Below are positions 1-7,590 of a stretch of 10,037 bases of DNA, in pieces; the stretch's first letter is position 1; the number at the start of each line of letters is the position of its first letter. This DNA is from Pseudomonadota bacterium. Its GTDB lineage: Bacteria > Pseudomonadota > Gammaproteobacteria > Burkholderiales > Burkholderiaceae_C. Location of the stretch: contig JAFECV010000043.1 of the NCBI GenBank assembly GCA_018241985.1, forward strand, positions 1 through 10,037. Reading direction: 5' to 3'. Under the pieces are notes generated by a model that worked only from the letters and a program-made list of their open reading frames with translations, was not told where the DNA came from and searched no databases. A program made the position numbers and the translations under genes.

Positions 1-13
1 CACAAGAAGAATC

Positions 14-1783
14 ATGCCGTTTGACTATCTAGCAGAATTTCCCATCCCGGTTCACGTCATGCCACCAAGGCTGCGCGGCCTGCTGGAACCTGTCGGCTTG
101 TCGCCAAGCCAAGTCGTGGAGGTGGCCGCGATGCAGGAATCCGATCCGCATGGACAGCAGGCCGAGCACCTGCATTTGCTGATGGCCGTGGTTCCCGGTC
201 TGGATGACGGGCTCATCGAAGTTCTATCTGAGGCAGGCGATGGCGTGGTCGAGTTCTCCGTTCCTACCGGCGACGTGCGTGGCTGCTCGACCGATTTTTC
301 TCCGTCGGTATCGGGTTATGACTACATCGTTGCGGCGTGGGGTGACGGCTCGTTCTATACCTTCAATCTAGCCGAGAAGGTCTGGATGACTCTTGGATTG
401 ACGCCCCGCTGCGTCGGCAACGATCAGCAACGCCTTGTCTACGATGACTTGGGGCTCCCGGAGTTCGGTGTGGGTGAGGGCGAGGTGTCCAGTGACTATT
501 ACTGGAACTTGAAGAGGGCGGTCAGCTGGCGCATGTCGAATGAGTACCTCCGCCGCTACCTTTGGCTGCGTGGCGCACGGGGCGTGCGAGTTTTCTACTA
601 CTCAGCCCAGTTGCAAGATGTACCGGAAGTCCGCGCGATCATGGGAGGGGAGACCCATGTGAGCCTCAAGCCCGCCGAAGGGGTTGCCTGGTATGAGTTG
701 GATATCCGCGAGCACGAAGGTGGGCTTCTGGTCCAGCTCTGGGCTTCCGTCGAGGCTGTGATGCCGGAACTATGTCCAGAGCAGACTGCTGAGGGTGTTC
801 TGTGGCCTGGTGACGCTCAGCCCATGACTCATGCGCGTGCGAATGCTCTGGTGGGGCATGATCCGGTCTATCTCGATGATCGGTTTCTCCAGAAGTACGA
901 ACAGAGCACTTTCTACGACACGACTCCGACTTTTATTGGAGGACAGTGGTACTGCAGTCCGTCATATAGAGGGCAATGGAGTTTCACCGAATGCCGTCGG
1001 GTCGGAAGAAATCTGATCCGAGTGCCAATGCGTGAGTTGTACAAGCCGAAGCCGGATCGTGAGATCGTTCACGCCCGAGCATTCGCGGTCGATCCGACCG
1101 ACTTGGCCCATGCAGATCTGAATGAGGAGCATGTGGTCGCCAAGGTGCAGCGTCTGCTCGATGTGCTTCTACGATTGGGTGACGGTCTTTCCGCACTCGG
1201 CACAGCCGTGGGGTTGAACAAGTCGGCAGTAGAACTGACTGGCTTTGATCGTGCAGAGGTTGTGGCCAATGGTTGGATGGCCTACCCGACGCTCAGTCGG
1301 CTAGCCCAGGTCGCATCATTGGATATGTCACAACAGATGTTCCTGGCTCGCTGCAAAAGTTTGCACGAGGTGTGGCAACGCGTTCCAAATGGCTACCTCA
1401 AGTCATTGTTGGAGCGCGCAGGATGTCCGAGAGCTGCCGTCAAGGACCTCGCAAGCCTCAAGCTGCTGCAGGCACTTCTGAACGTCATCGAAAGGTTGAA
1501 TGCCCATGAGGAGGCAAGCGATGCCTTTGCCTCAGGTACGGAGCCTGAAGGTTGGAGCGACCGCAGTGAAGCCATGGCGCCCCTGTTCCTGAACAACGAT
1601 CTCCGAATCGCCGATGCGCACGAAACTATGGAGAAGTGCCTCGCAACCCTGCAGCGCCTTGGGTTCGACACAGCGAACGTCAACGCGGGCTACGGTCGGG
1701 CGCTCGATTTCGTCATGGATGGCGTCATCGATGCCCTAGGGACAGTGGCCGCAGCAATCGGGAAGTTGTTGAGGCTGCCGTGA
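14..1783 (+). CDS. Hypothetical protein of unknown family, 589 aa, with a HEPN-like R-x4-H motif near the C-terminus
   Basis: I do not recognise this family. The reading frame is open for 589 codons and ends at a TGA 14 bases before a likely terminator. The N-terminal half looks alpha/beta and aromatic-rich, for example YIVAAWGDGSFYTF near residues 104-117 and a Trp/Tyr/Arg-rich stretch at about 161-190 (DYYWNLKRAVSW, then SNEYLRRYLWLRG). From about residue 370 to the end it appears mostly helical. Within that part, LRIADAH (530-536) gives R531-x4-H536, the spacing of the HEPN RNase R-x4-6-H motif; this is a motif match only. There is no signal peptide or clear membrane segment, so it is probably cytoplasmic. 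Codon and base usage are less GC-biased than in the genes to the right, suggesting acquired DNA. The ATG at 14 has only a weak AAGAAG-like ribosome binding site. No in-frame stop occurs in the 13 bases before it, so the true start could lie upstream of the window. The open frame is solid; the function is unknown. Confidence 0.85.
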   Translation: MPFDYLAEFPIPVHVMPPRLRGLLEPVGLSPSQVVEVAAMQESDPHGQQAEHLHLLMAVVPGLDDGLIEVLSEAGDGVVEFSVPTGDVRGCSTDFSPSVSGYDYIVAAWGDGSFYTFNLAEKVWMTLGLTPRCVGNDQQRLVYDDLGLPEFGVGEGEVSSDYYWNLKRAVSWRMSNEYLRRYLWLRGARGVRVFYYSAQLQDVPEVRAIMGGETHVSLKPAEGVAWYELDIREHEGGLLVQLWASVEAVMPELCPEQTAEGVLWPGDAQPMTHARANALVGHDPVYLDDRFLQKYEQSTFYDTTPTFIGGQWYCSPSYRGQWSFTECRRVGRNLIRVPMRELYKPKPDREIVHARAFAVDPTDLAHADLNEEHVVAKVQRLLDVLLRLGDGLSALGTAVGLNKSAVELTGFDRAEVVANGWMAYPTLSRLAQVASLDMSQQMFLARCKSLHEVWQRVPNGYLKSLLERAGCPRAAVKDLASLKLLQALLNVIERLNAHEEASDAFASGTEPEGWSDRSEAMAPLFLNNDLRIADAHETMEKCLATLQRLGFDTANVNAGYGRALDFVMDGVIDALGTVAAAIGKLLRLP

Positions 1784-2117
1784 GCGAACCAGGCAGCCAG
1801 CGCGGAGCGGGCAGGGGCGCTGTTTTTCTGTATCCTATGCACTGGTTGACGATGGTGTTGCAAGAGTCGCCGCCCCGCAATTCGCTCCATTTCTCGCGCC
1901 AGCAAAAGACGAGCGCCATTGACGGTAAAAGCGACGGTAAGACCTCATGTCAATCACCGCCAATCCCTTTAACCACGCGGGTTTGGGCGGCTTGTTGATG
2001 ATGGAGTGGGAGTGAATTGGCGTCTTTCGGGGACTATCGCCAGTTATCGAAAAACCGCCGCAAAGTCTTGTATGGCTTTTTTTACCGAGACGGCTCGTCA
2101 GTAAGTCTCTCCCGGCG
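1784..2117. other. Intergenic stretch with no convincing gene, between accessory-looking and core-looking DNA
   Basis: Apart from the terminator at 1798-1827, I see no gene here that I can support. It holds an 8-base direct repeat, GACGGTAA, at 1921-1928 and 1933-1940. It also holds two very short overlapping frames: an ATG frame of 22 codons (1947-2015) whose TGA overlaps a GTG start opening a 30-codon frame (2012-2104). Neither resembles a protein I know, and the ribosome binding sites are weak. The stretch is less GC-rich than the genes to its right. No tRNA remnant, integrase fragment or obvious attachment repeat was found by eye. Confidence 0.4.
1798..1827 (+). terminator. Putative rho-independent terminator after the 589-aa gene
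   Basis: CAGCGC (1798-1803) pairs perfectly with GCGCTG (1817-1822) across a 13-base loop, and TTTTT (1823-1827) follows directly. The site begins 14 bases after the stop codon at 1783. The stem is short (6 bp) but all strong pairs except one, and its position is as expected for the end of this transcript. Confidence 0.5.
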
Positions 2118-3080
2118 CTACGGAGCAAGCAGACTCGCAAAGCGCGCCATGTCGACATTCCCGCCGCTCAAGAGCACGCCGATGCGCTGGCCCTTGAGTT
2201 CGGCCTTGCGTTGCCGTGCCGCGGCGAAACCGAGGCAACCGGTCGGCTCGACGACCAGCTTCATGCGGGTGGCGATGAACCCCATGCAGTCAACGAGTTG
2301 CGCATCCGAGGCGGTGAGGATGTCGGTGACGTCACGGCGGATGATCGGAAGGGTGATATTGCCGAGGTGCTGCGTCTGGGCGCCATCCGCGATGGTCTTG
2401 GGCGTTTCGATGTGGACAATGGCTCCGGTGCGAAACGACTGTTGCCCGTCGTTGCCGGCATCCGGCTCGACGCCGTAAAGCCTGCAGTCTGGCGACAGCG
2501 CCCGTGTCGCCAGCGCGCAGCCGGAAAGCAGCCCGCCGCCGCCCAGCGGCACGAAGAAGGCGTCCAGCGGCCCGACTTCCTCGAACAACTCCTTGGCTGC
2601 AGTGCCCTGTCCGGAGAGCACGTCGGGATGGTCGTAGGGCGGGATCAGCGTCAGGCCATGTTTCGCGGCAAGGTCGCGGCCGATCTGCTCGCGATCCTCC
2701 TTGTAGCGGTCGTAGACCACCACGTTGCCGCCATAGCCCTTCGTCGCCGCCACCTTGGCTGCCGGCGCGTCGTGCGGCATGACGATGGTCGCGGGAATCT
2801 CGAGCAGCCTGGCCGACAGCGCGATCGCCTGCGCGTGATTGCCGGAGGAGAACGCGACGACCCCGGCCTTGCGCTGCGCAGGGCTGAATCTGGAGAGCGC
2901 GTTGAACGCCCCGCGGAACTTGAAGGCGCCCATGCGCTGCAGGTTCTCGCATTTGAAGAAGACCCGGGCGCCGAACGCTTCGTCGACGGTGCGGGACGTC
3001 ATCACCGGCGTCTTGTGGGCGTGGCCCGTGATACGTTCCGACGCCGCGGCAACGTCGTCGTAGGTGGGAAGATCGATCAT
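2118..3080 (-). CDS. PLP-dependent serine/threonine dehydratase-family ammonia-lyase (threonine dehydratase or threo-3-hydroxyaspartate ammonia-lyase type)
   Basis: A 320-aa fold-type II PLP enzyme that should deaminate a beta-hydroxy amino acid to a 2-oxo acid plus ammonia in the cytoplasm. Visible motifs: GAFKFRGA with the Schiff-base lysine K54; SSGNHAQA (78-85), which cradles the substrate carboxylate; the glycine loop GGGGLLSG (180-187), which binds PLP phosphate; and LLSGGNVD (303-310), whose Ser305 should contact the pyridine nitrogen. E205, G209 and D211 match the divalent-cation site of serine racemase and hydroxyaspartate dehydratase relatives. There is no C-terminal ACT regulatory domain, so it is the short, catabolic-type enzyme rather than the biosynthetic isoleucine-feedback form. 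The ATG at 3080 was chosen because AGAGGA stands a few bases upstream on this strand and homology begins there; the frame stays open to 3371 but that extension is Arg/His-rich and unlike the family. It is divergent from the P-type ATPase gene. Exact substrate (threonine, serine, or 3-hydroxyaspartate) cannot be settled from sequence alone. Confidence 0.92.
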   Translation of the reverse strand: MIDLPTYDDVAAASERITGHAHKTPVMTSRTVDEAFGARVFFKCENLQRMGAFKFRGAFNALSRFSPAQRKAGVVAFSSGNHAQAIALSARLLEIPATIVMPHDAPAAKVAATKGYGGNVVVYDRYKEDREQIGRDLAAKHGLTLIPPYDHPDVLSGQGTAAKELFEEVGPLDAFFVPLGGGGLLSGCALATRALSPDCRLYGVEPDAGNDGQQSFRTGAIVHIETPKTIADGAQTQHLGNITLPIIRRDVTDILTASDAQLVDCMGFIATRMKLVVEPTGCLGFAAARQRKAELKGQRIGVLLSGGNVDMARFASLLAP

Positions 3081-3110
3081 CGAAATCCTCTTCTGGTCGA
3101 GATGCGCCGC

Positions 3111-3131
3111 GCCACGGTCGGATTCCGTGGC
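3111..3131. promoter_or_regulatory. Perfect inverted repeat in the divergent dehydratase/ATPase intergenic region (possible operator or leader hairpin)
   Basis: GCCACGG (3111-3117) is the exact reverse complement of CCGTGGC (3125-3131), separated by 7 bases. It lies 31-51 bases upstream of the dehydratase start codon. It could be a regulator binding site for the divergent pair or a hairpin in the dehydratase leader. A second, shorter repeat, CATAC-A-GTATG, sits at 3241-3251, about 40 bases before the chosen ATPase start. No confident -35/-10 pair could be assigned for either gene. Confidence 0.3.
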
Positions 3132-3292
3132 ACGCGTCCGGTCATGCCGAATACAGTGATGTCGGTGACCATGCAGATTTGTGCGATGGACACTGCGATG
3201 GCGCAAGGACTTCGCCCCGTGCAGGCATGGAAAATTCCTACATACAGTATGCGTCGAGCGGACGCGATGCACTATCGGGCATCGGAACACAC

Positions 3293-5932
3293 ATGAGCAA
3301 GGTCGCCGAGCAAGGAACGTCCATCGAACCCGGAGAAGACCCGCCCGCGCCGCCTGGCGCTTCAGATTCAATCCTGCAGGGAATTTCCGATCGGGAAGCT
3401 GCGCTCCGCCTGCAACGGGATGGGCCGAACGAGTTGCCGTCGCAGCGCGCGCGTCCGCTCGTTGCGATCGCGCAAGAAGTGGCGCGCGAGCCGATGTTCG
3501 TGATGCTCGTGGCTGCCGGCGCGCTCTACCTCGTGATGGGCAAGCTCAGCGATGCCTTGCTGCTGCTCGGCTGCGTGTTCGTCGTGATCGGGATCACGGT
3601 CGTCCAGGAGCGCCGGACCGAGCGCGCGCTCGATGCGCTCCGCGATCTGTCCAGCCCGCGCGCACTGGTCGTGCGTGGCGGCGTGCAGCGGCGTATTGCC
3701 GGGCGCGAGGTCGCCCAAGGCGATATCGTGATCCTGAGCGAAGGGGATCGCGTTCCGGCCGATGCGCTGCTGCGGCGTTCCACCCACCTGGCCGTCGACG
3801 AGTCGCTGCTGACCGGAGAGTCGGTACCGGTGCGCAAGCACCCGTCGGCTACCGCTGCGGAGCTCGATGCGCCGGGCGGCGACGACCGGCCCTCGCTGTT
3901 CTCCGGCACGCTGGTCACGGCCGGGCAGGGGGTGTGCGAAGTCTGGCGTACCGGCATGCGGACCGAACTGGGGCGCATCGGCAAGGCGTTGCAGCAGATC
4001 GGTCCGGAGGCGACGCCGCTGCAGATTGAGACCGGGCGCATGGTGCGGTCGCTCGCGACGGTCGGTGTCGTGGCATGCGTGGGCGTGATCGTGGTTTACG
4101 CGCTGACGCGCGGCGCCAGTGCATTGGCGTGGAAGCAGGGGGCGCTTGCGGGGATCGCGATGGCGATGGCGATCCTGCCGGAGGAGTTTCCGGTGGTGCT
4201 CACCGTGTTTCTCGCGCTCGGCGCATGGCGCATCTCTCGAAGCCACGTGTTGACGCGGCGCATGCCCGCGATCGAAACACTCGGGTCGGCCACGGTGCTG
4301 TGCGTCGACAAGACCGGAACGCTGACCGAGAACCGGATGACCCTGGCGCGCCTGGCAAGCGGAGATGCGACGCTCGACTGCCGCCGCTCCGCGGAGCCGA
4401 TGCCGCAGCAATTGCGCGCCCTGCTCGAGACGGCGGTGCTGGCCAGCCGCGCGGATGCGTTCGATCCGATGGAGCGCGCGCTGAACGAGGCGGCGTCGCG
4501 GCTCGGCACGCCGGAACCGGCGACGCGGCGGCGCCTGGTCCGGGAGTACCCGTTGTCGGCGACGCTGCTTGCGATGACGCATGTCTGGGAGGACGTGGAG
4601 ACCGGCCAGCGGGTCGCGGCGACGAAAGGCGCGCCCGAGGCGATTGCACGCTTGTGCCGCTTGTCTGCGAGTGAGCAGGCTGCGCTCTTGGCGCAGGTCG
4701 CCGGATTCGCCGCGGAGGGCCTTCGCGTGCTCGCGGTGGCGCGTGCCGAGATCGAGGCGGGGGCACTGCCCGAGGCGCAGGACGTGTTTCAGCTCCGGCT
4801 CGTCGGCCTCGTCGGGTTCGAGGACCCGCTGCGCCCGGAAGTGCCCGCCGCGGTGGCGGAATGCCGCAGCGCGGGCATCCGCGTCGTGATGATCACCGGC
4901 GACTATTCGGCCACGGCCCAGGAGATCGCCCGGCGCGCGGGGCTCGACCCTCACGCGGCCGTGATCACCGGTCCGGAACTCGCCGCGATGTCGGATCGGG
5001 AACTCACTGCCCGCATCCGGGATGTCCAGGTGTTCGCGCGGGTCGCGCCGGAGCAGAAGCTGCGCATCGTGAACGCCTTCAAGGCCAACGGGGAAATCGT
5101 CGCCATGACGGGCGACGGCGTCAACGACGCGCCGGCGATGAAGGCGGCGCATATCGGCATCGCGATGGGTGGGCGCGGCACCGACGTGGCGCGGGAGTCC
5201 GCGTCGCTGGTCCTTCTTGACGATGCCTTCTCCTCGATCGTGAACGCGGTGCGCCTTGGCCGGCGCATCTACGACAACATCCGCAAAGCCACGGCGTTCA
5301 TCCTGGCCGTTCACGTTCCGATCGCAGGGCTGTCGATGATTCCGGTTTTTTTCCCCGGATGGCCGCTGTTGCTGCTGCCGGTGCATATCGTCTTTCTGGA
5401 ACTGATCATCGACCCGACCTGCTCGCTGGTCTTCGAGGCCGAGCACGCTGAGGCCGACGTGATGCGGCGGCCCCCGCGCAGGCCCGATCAGCGGCTGTTT
5501 TCGCGACCGACGGTCGTGGTCGCGCTGCTCCAGGGGCTGAGCGTGCTGGCGGCATGCCTGGCGGTCTTCGTGCTCGCGCGCGCGAACCATGGCGCGGACG
5601 CCGCGCGTGCGTTGACCTTCGCGGCGCTGGTCGTCTCGGTCCTGGCGCTCATCCTGATCAATCGCTCCTGGTCACGTTCGACATTGACGATGCTGCGCAG
5701 CGGCAATCCAGCACTCTGGTGGGTCGTGCTCGGCGCGGCAGCGTTTCTGGCCATCGTGCTGTTCGTCGCACCGGTGCAGGCCGTGTTCTCGTTCGCGCCG
5801 CTGCACGTCGATGATCTTGGGTTGAGCCTGCTCGCCGGCCTGGCGTGCCTGGCGTGGTTCGAGTTGCTGAAGTCCACGCCGTGGTGGCGGGGCTTGCAGC
5901 GCGGCGACGGGCCGATGCACCGAAGCGGGTAA
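3293..5932 (+). CDS. P-type cation-transporting ATPase (calcium-ATPase-like P2 group, PEEFP variant)
   Basis: This is an 879-aa inner-membrane pump that uses ATP through an aspartyl-phosphate intermediate. Domain order: N-terminal cation-ATPase domain (about 28-60), M1-M2 (about 68-105), actuator domain with TGES (174-177), M3-M4 (about 255-310) with PEEFP (296-300), phosphorylation motif DKTGTLT with D339, nucleotide-domain KGAPE (445-449), hinge TGDGVND (606-612), then about six C-terminal helices, giving the ten-helix layout. Motif positions run close to those of SERCA (D351, TGES 181-184). No N-terminal Cys-x-x-Cys or His-rich metal-binding domain is present, and there is no CPC/SPC motif in M4, which argues against a copper/zinc P1B pump. 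E297 matches the SERCA Glu309 position, and D707 in ELIIDPT lies in M6. The M5 position usually Asn in SERCA appears to be H674 and the Glu position hydrophobic, so the ion is uncertain. Start choice is unsettled: ATG at 3293 begins the more natural N-terminus, but in-frame ATGs at 3179 and 3227 exist and none has a strong ribosome binding site. A phosphodiesterase gene follows after 33 bases. Confidence 0.93.
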   Translation: MSKVAEQGTSIEPGEDPPAPPGASDSILQGISDREAALRLQRDGPNELPSQRARPLVAIAQEVAREPMFVMLVAAGALYLVMGKLSDALLLLGCVFVVIGITVVQERRTERALDALRDLSSPRALVVRGGVQRRIAGREVAQGDIVILSEGDRVPADALLRRSTHLAVDESLLTGESVPVRKHPSATAAELDAPGGDDRPSLFSGTLVTAGQGVCEVWRTGMRTELGRIGKALQQIGPEATPLQIETGRMVRSLATVGVVACVGVIVVYALTRGASALAWKQGALAGIAMAMAILPEEFPVVLTVFLALGAWRISRSHVLTRRMPAIETLGSATVLCVDKTGTLTENRMTLARLASGDATLDCRRSAEPMPQQLRALLETAVLASRADAFDPMERALNEAASRLGTPEPATRRRLVREYPLSATLLAMTHVWEDVETGQRVAATKGAPEAIARLCRLSASEQAALLAQVAGFAAEGLRVLAVARAEIEAGALPEAQDVFQLRLVGLVGFEDPLRPEVPAAVAECRSAGIRVVMITGDYSATAQEIARRAGLDPHAAVITGPELAAMSDRELTARIRDVQVFARVAPEQKLRIVNAFKANGEIVAMTGDGVNDAPAMKAAHIGIAMGGRGTDVARESASLVLLDDAFSSIVNAVRLGRRIYDNIRKATAFILAVHVPIAGLSMIPVFFPGWPLLLLPVHIVFLELIIDPTCSLVFEAEHAEADVMRRPPRRPDQRLFSRPTVVVALLQGLSVLAACLAVFVLARANHGADAARALTFAALVVSVLALILINRSWSRSTLTMLRSGNPALWWVVLGAAAFLAIVLFVAPVQAVFSFAPLHVDDLGLSLLAGLACLAWFELLKSTPWWRGLQRGDGPMHRSG

Positions 5933-5965
5933 AACTCCTGTCATGCAACCCCATCGAATGCGACC

Positions 5966-6559
5966 ATGACCGAGCAGCTTTCGCTGGACGGCCTGGGCGG
6001 GCCAGCCAACCCGACCGATCGGCTGTTCTTCGCACTGTTTCCACCTTTGAGTCTGGCCCGGCGTATCGCGGCCGACTGGCAGGAGCGCAGCCGCGCGCTC
6101 GGCCTGCGCGGGAATACGGTCGAGGCGGACCGGCTGCATGTCACGCTGGTTCACCTGGGCGACCATCCGGGCCTGCCGCCCGGGCTGGAGTCGGCGGCGC
6201 GCGAGGCCGCGGCAGGGTTGGTCGGCCAGCGTGCGTTCGAGGTGTGTTTCGATCGCATCGAAACCTTCGGCCAGGGGCGCGGTCGCCAGTTGCAGGTGCT
6301 GTGCGCCAGCGACGGCGCGGCTGCGCTGTGCGAGTTCCAGGCGGCGCTCGCCACGGCCTTGCTGCGCGCCGGCCTGGGGCGTTGGATGGACAAGCGCCAG
6401 GGCTTCCGGCCCCACATCACGCTGCAGTACAGCCACCGGTCGCTGCCGGAGCAGGTTGCCGAGTCGGTGCGCTGGCCGGTGACCGGCTTCTCGCTGGTCA
6501 ACAGCAAGCTCGGTCGCCATGAGCACCGGCACCTGGCGCACTGGCCATTCCAGCAATGA
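5966..6559 (+). CDS. thpR: RNA 2',3'-cyclic phosphodiesterase, ThpR/LigT family
   Basis: A 197-aa member of the 2H phosphoesterase superfamily, expected to open 2',3'-cyclic phosphate ends of RNA to 2'-phosphates. Historically these proteins were called 2'-5' RNA ligases. Both catalytic HxT motifs are present: HVTL at 58-61, in LHVTLVHLG, and HITL at 150-153, in FRPHITLQYS. The N-terminal RLFFALFPP segment (19-27) and the C-terminal FSLVNSKLG...WPF end are typical of the family, and the length is about normal. The ATG at 5966 gives the family-like N-terminus, though no good Shine-Dalgarno sequence precedes it. It begins 33 bases after the ATPase stop on the same strand, and no terminator is seen between them, so co-transcription is likely; a functional link with ion transport is not implied. 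Confidence 0.93.
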   Translation: MTEQLSLDGLGGPANPTDRLFFALFPPLSLARRIAADWQERSRALGLRGNTVEADRLHVTLVHLGDHPGLPPGLESAAREAAAGLVGQRAFEVCFDRIETFGQGRGRQLQVLCASDGAAALCEFQAALATALLRAGLGRWMDKRQGFRPHITLQYSHRSLPEQVAESVRWPVTGFSLVNSKLGRHEHRHLAHWPFQQ

Positions 6560-6620
6560 CCGGTCGGTTTGCGATCGGGTCACCGGCGTAGAGACTGCCG
6601 CACCCCGCCGAACGCTTCGC

Positions 6621-6664
6621 TTGCAAATGCCCAAAAAGGCCTCATATTTAACGGATGCAAGGAG
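6621..6664 (+). promoter_or_regulatory. Putative sigma70-type promoter and ribosome binding site for the pirin gene
   Basis: TTGCAA (6621-6626) resembles a -35 box, and CATATT (6643-6648) resembles a -10 box at 16-base spacing in an unusually AT-rich patch. AAGGAG (6659-6664) is a near-ideal Shine-Dalgarno sequence 7 bases before the ATG at 6672. The promoter would give a very short leader, so the -10 assignment is tentative; the ribosome binding site is convincing and decides the start. Confidence 0.4.
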
Positions 6665-6671
6665 TCTCCCG

Positions 6672-7559
6672 ATGAAGAAGCTCGAGTTCATCAAGCGCAG
6701 CCACGGCAGCCACTGGGTTGGCGACGGATTCCCGGTGCGCGGCGTGTTCAGCTACAACGACATCGCCGAACAGATGTCGCCGTTCCTGCTGCTCGACTAT
6801 GCCGGCCCGGCGAACTTCACGCCGACCACGGCGCGGCGCGGCGTCGGCCCGCATCCGCACCGCGGCTTCGAGACCGTGACCATCGTCTACGACGGCCAGG
6901 TCGAGCACCGCGACTCGACCGGCGGCGGCGGCGTGATCGGCCCGGGCGACGTGCAGTGGATGACCGCTGCCGGCGGCATCGTGCACGAGGAATACCACGG
7001 CGCCGATTTCGCGAAGACCGGCGGGCCGTTCGAGATGATCCAGCTCTGGGTGAACCTGCCGGCGCGGCACAAGATGGACCGGCCCGGCTACCAGGGCATC
7101 ACCGCGGACCGGATGCCGACCGTGGCCCTGGCCCTGGCCGACGGTGCCGGCTCGGTGCGCGTGATCGCGGGCCGTTATGGCGACGCGCAGGGCCCGGCGC
7201 ACACCTTCAGCACGATGAACCTGTGGGACCTCAAGGTGCAGCCCGATCGCACGGTCACGCTCGAACTGCCCGAAGGCCACACCGCGGCGCTGCTGGTGCT
7301 GCGCGGCAGCATCGCGCTGCCGGGCGAGCAGATCGCGCGCGAGGCCGAACTCGCGGTGATGGAGCGCGCCGGTACGCAACTGTCGTTCAGCACGCAGGCA
7401 GACGGCGCGACGCTGCTGCTGCTGAGCGGCGAGCCGTTGAATGAACCCATCGTCGGCTACGGGCCGTTCGTGATGAACAGCGAAACCGAGATCCGGCAGG
7501 CTTTTCTGGATTTCCAGAGCGGCAGGATGGGGCGGATCGCGGCGTCGGCCGCAACCTGA
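6672..7559 (+). CDS. Pirin family protein (bicupin)
   Basis: A 295-aa pirin-like protein, a cytoplasmic two-domain cupin. The N-terminal cupin shows the metal-binding set of the family: H61 and H63 in GPHPHRGFETVT, then H105 and E107 in GGIVHEE, spaced as His56/His58/His101/Glu103 of human pirin. The pattern DVQWMTAAGGIVHEE is highly diagnostic. The C-terminal cupin (about 175-280) includes the family-typical segment ending LSGEPLNEPIVGYGPFVMN, and the length matches bacterial pirins. Known members range from quercetin 2,3-dioxygenases to redox-responsive regulators, so the activity here is not predictable. The ATG at 6672 is favoured over upstream in-frame codons because AAGGAG lies 7 bases before it and family similarity begins there. 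It lies 112 bases after the phosphodiesterase gene and ends just before the tRNA pair. Confidence 0.95.
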   Translation: MKKLEFIKRSHGSHWVGDGFPVRGVFSYNDIAEQMSPFLLLDYAGPANFTPTTARRGVGPHPHRGFETVTIVYDGQVEHRDSTGGGGVIGPGDVQWMTAAGGIVHEEYHGADFAKTGGPFEMIQLWVNLPARHKMDRPGYQGITADRMPTVALALADGAGSVRVIAGRYGDAQGPAHTFSTMNLWDLKVQPDRTVTLELPEGHTAALLVLRGSIALPGEQIAREAELAVMERAGTQLSFSTQADGATLLLLSGEPLNEPIVGYGPFVMNSETEIRQAFLDFQSGRMGRIAASAAT

Positions 7560-7590
7560 TCCCGCGCGCTGCACCCCGGACCCCGCACGG

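Noticed and set aside
1837-1998. Open frame from ATG 1837 with a possible short protein
   Set aside because: It begins just past the terminator, lacks a ribosome binding site, and has no recognisable or coherent secondary structure. It is the tail of a shadow frame that starts inside the upstream gene.
1958-2022. Inverted repeat CGCCAAT (1958-1964) / ATTGGCG (2016-2022)
   Set aside because: A 7-base inverted match with 51 bases between the arms is expected by chance in an intergenic stretch of this length; there is no supporting context.
2211-3296. 361-codon plus-strand open frame opposite the ammonia-lyase gene
   Set aside because: Composition is low-complexity Arg/Gly/Ala/Asp with no motif, and the minus strand clearly encodes the PLP enzyme.
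3368-5590. Long 740-codon minus-strand open frame opposite the ATPase gene
   Set aside because: It is rich in Arg, His and Gln with no recognisable motif. It is the mirror frame expected opposite a high-GC coding sequence, and the plus strand has every P-type ATPase motif.
6648-7574. 308-codon minus-strand open frame opposite the pirin gene
   Set aside because: His/Arg/Ala-rich shadow frame with no domain; the pirin motifs and ribosome binding site are on the plus strand.
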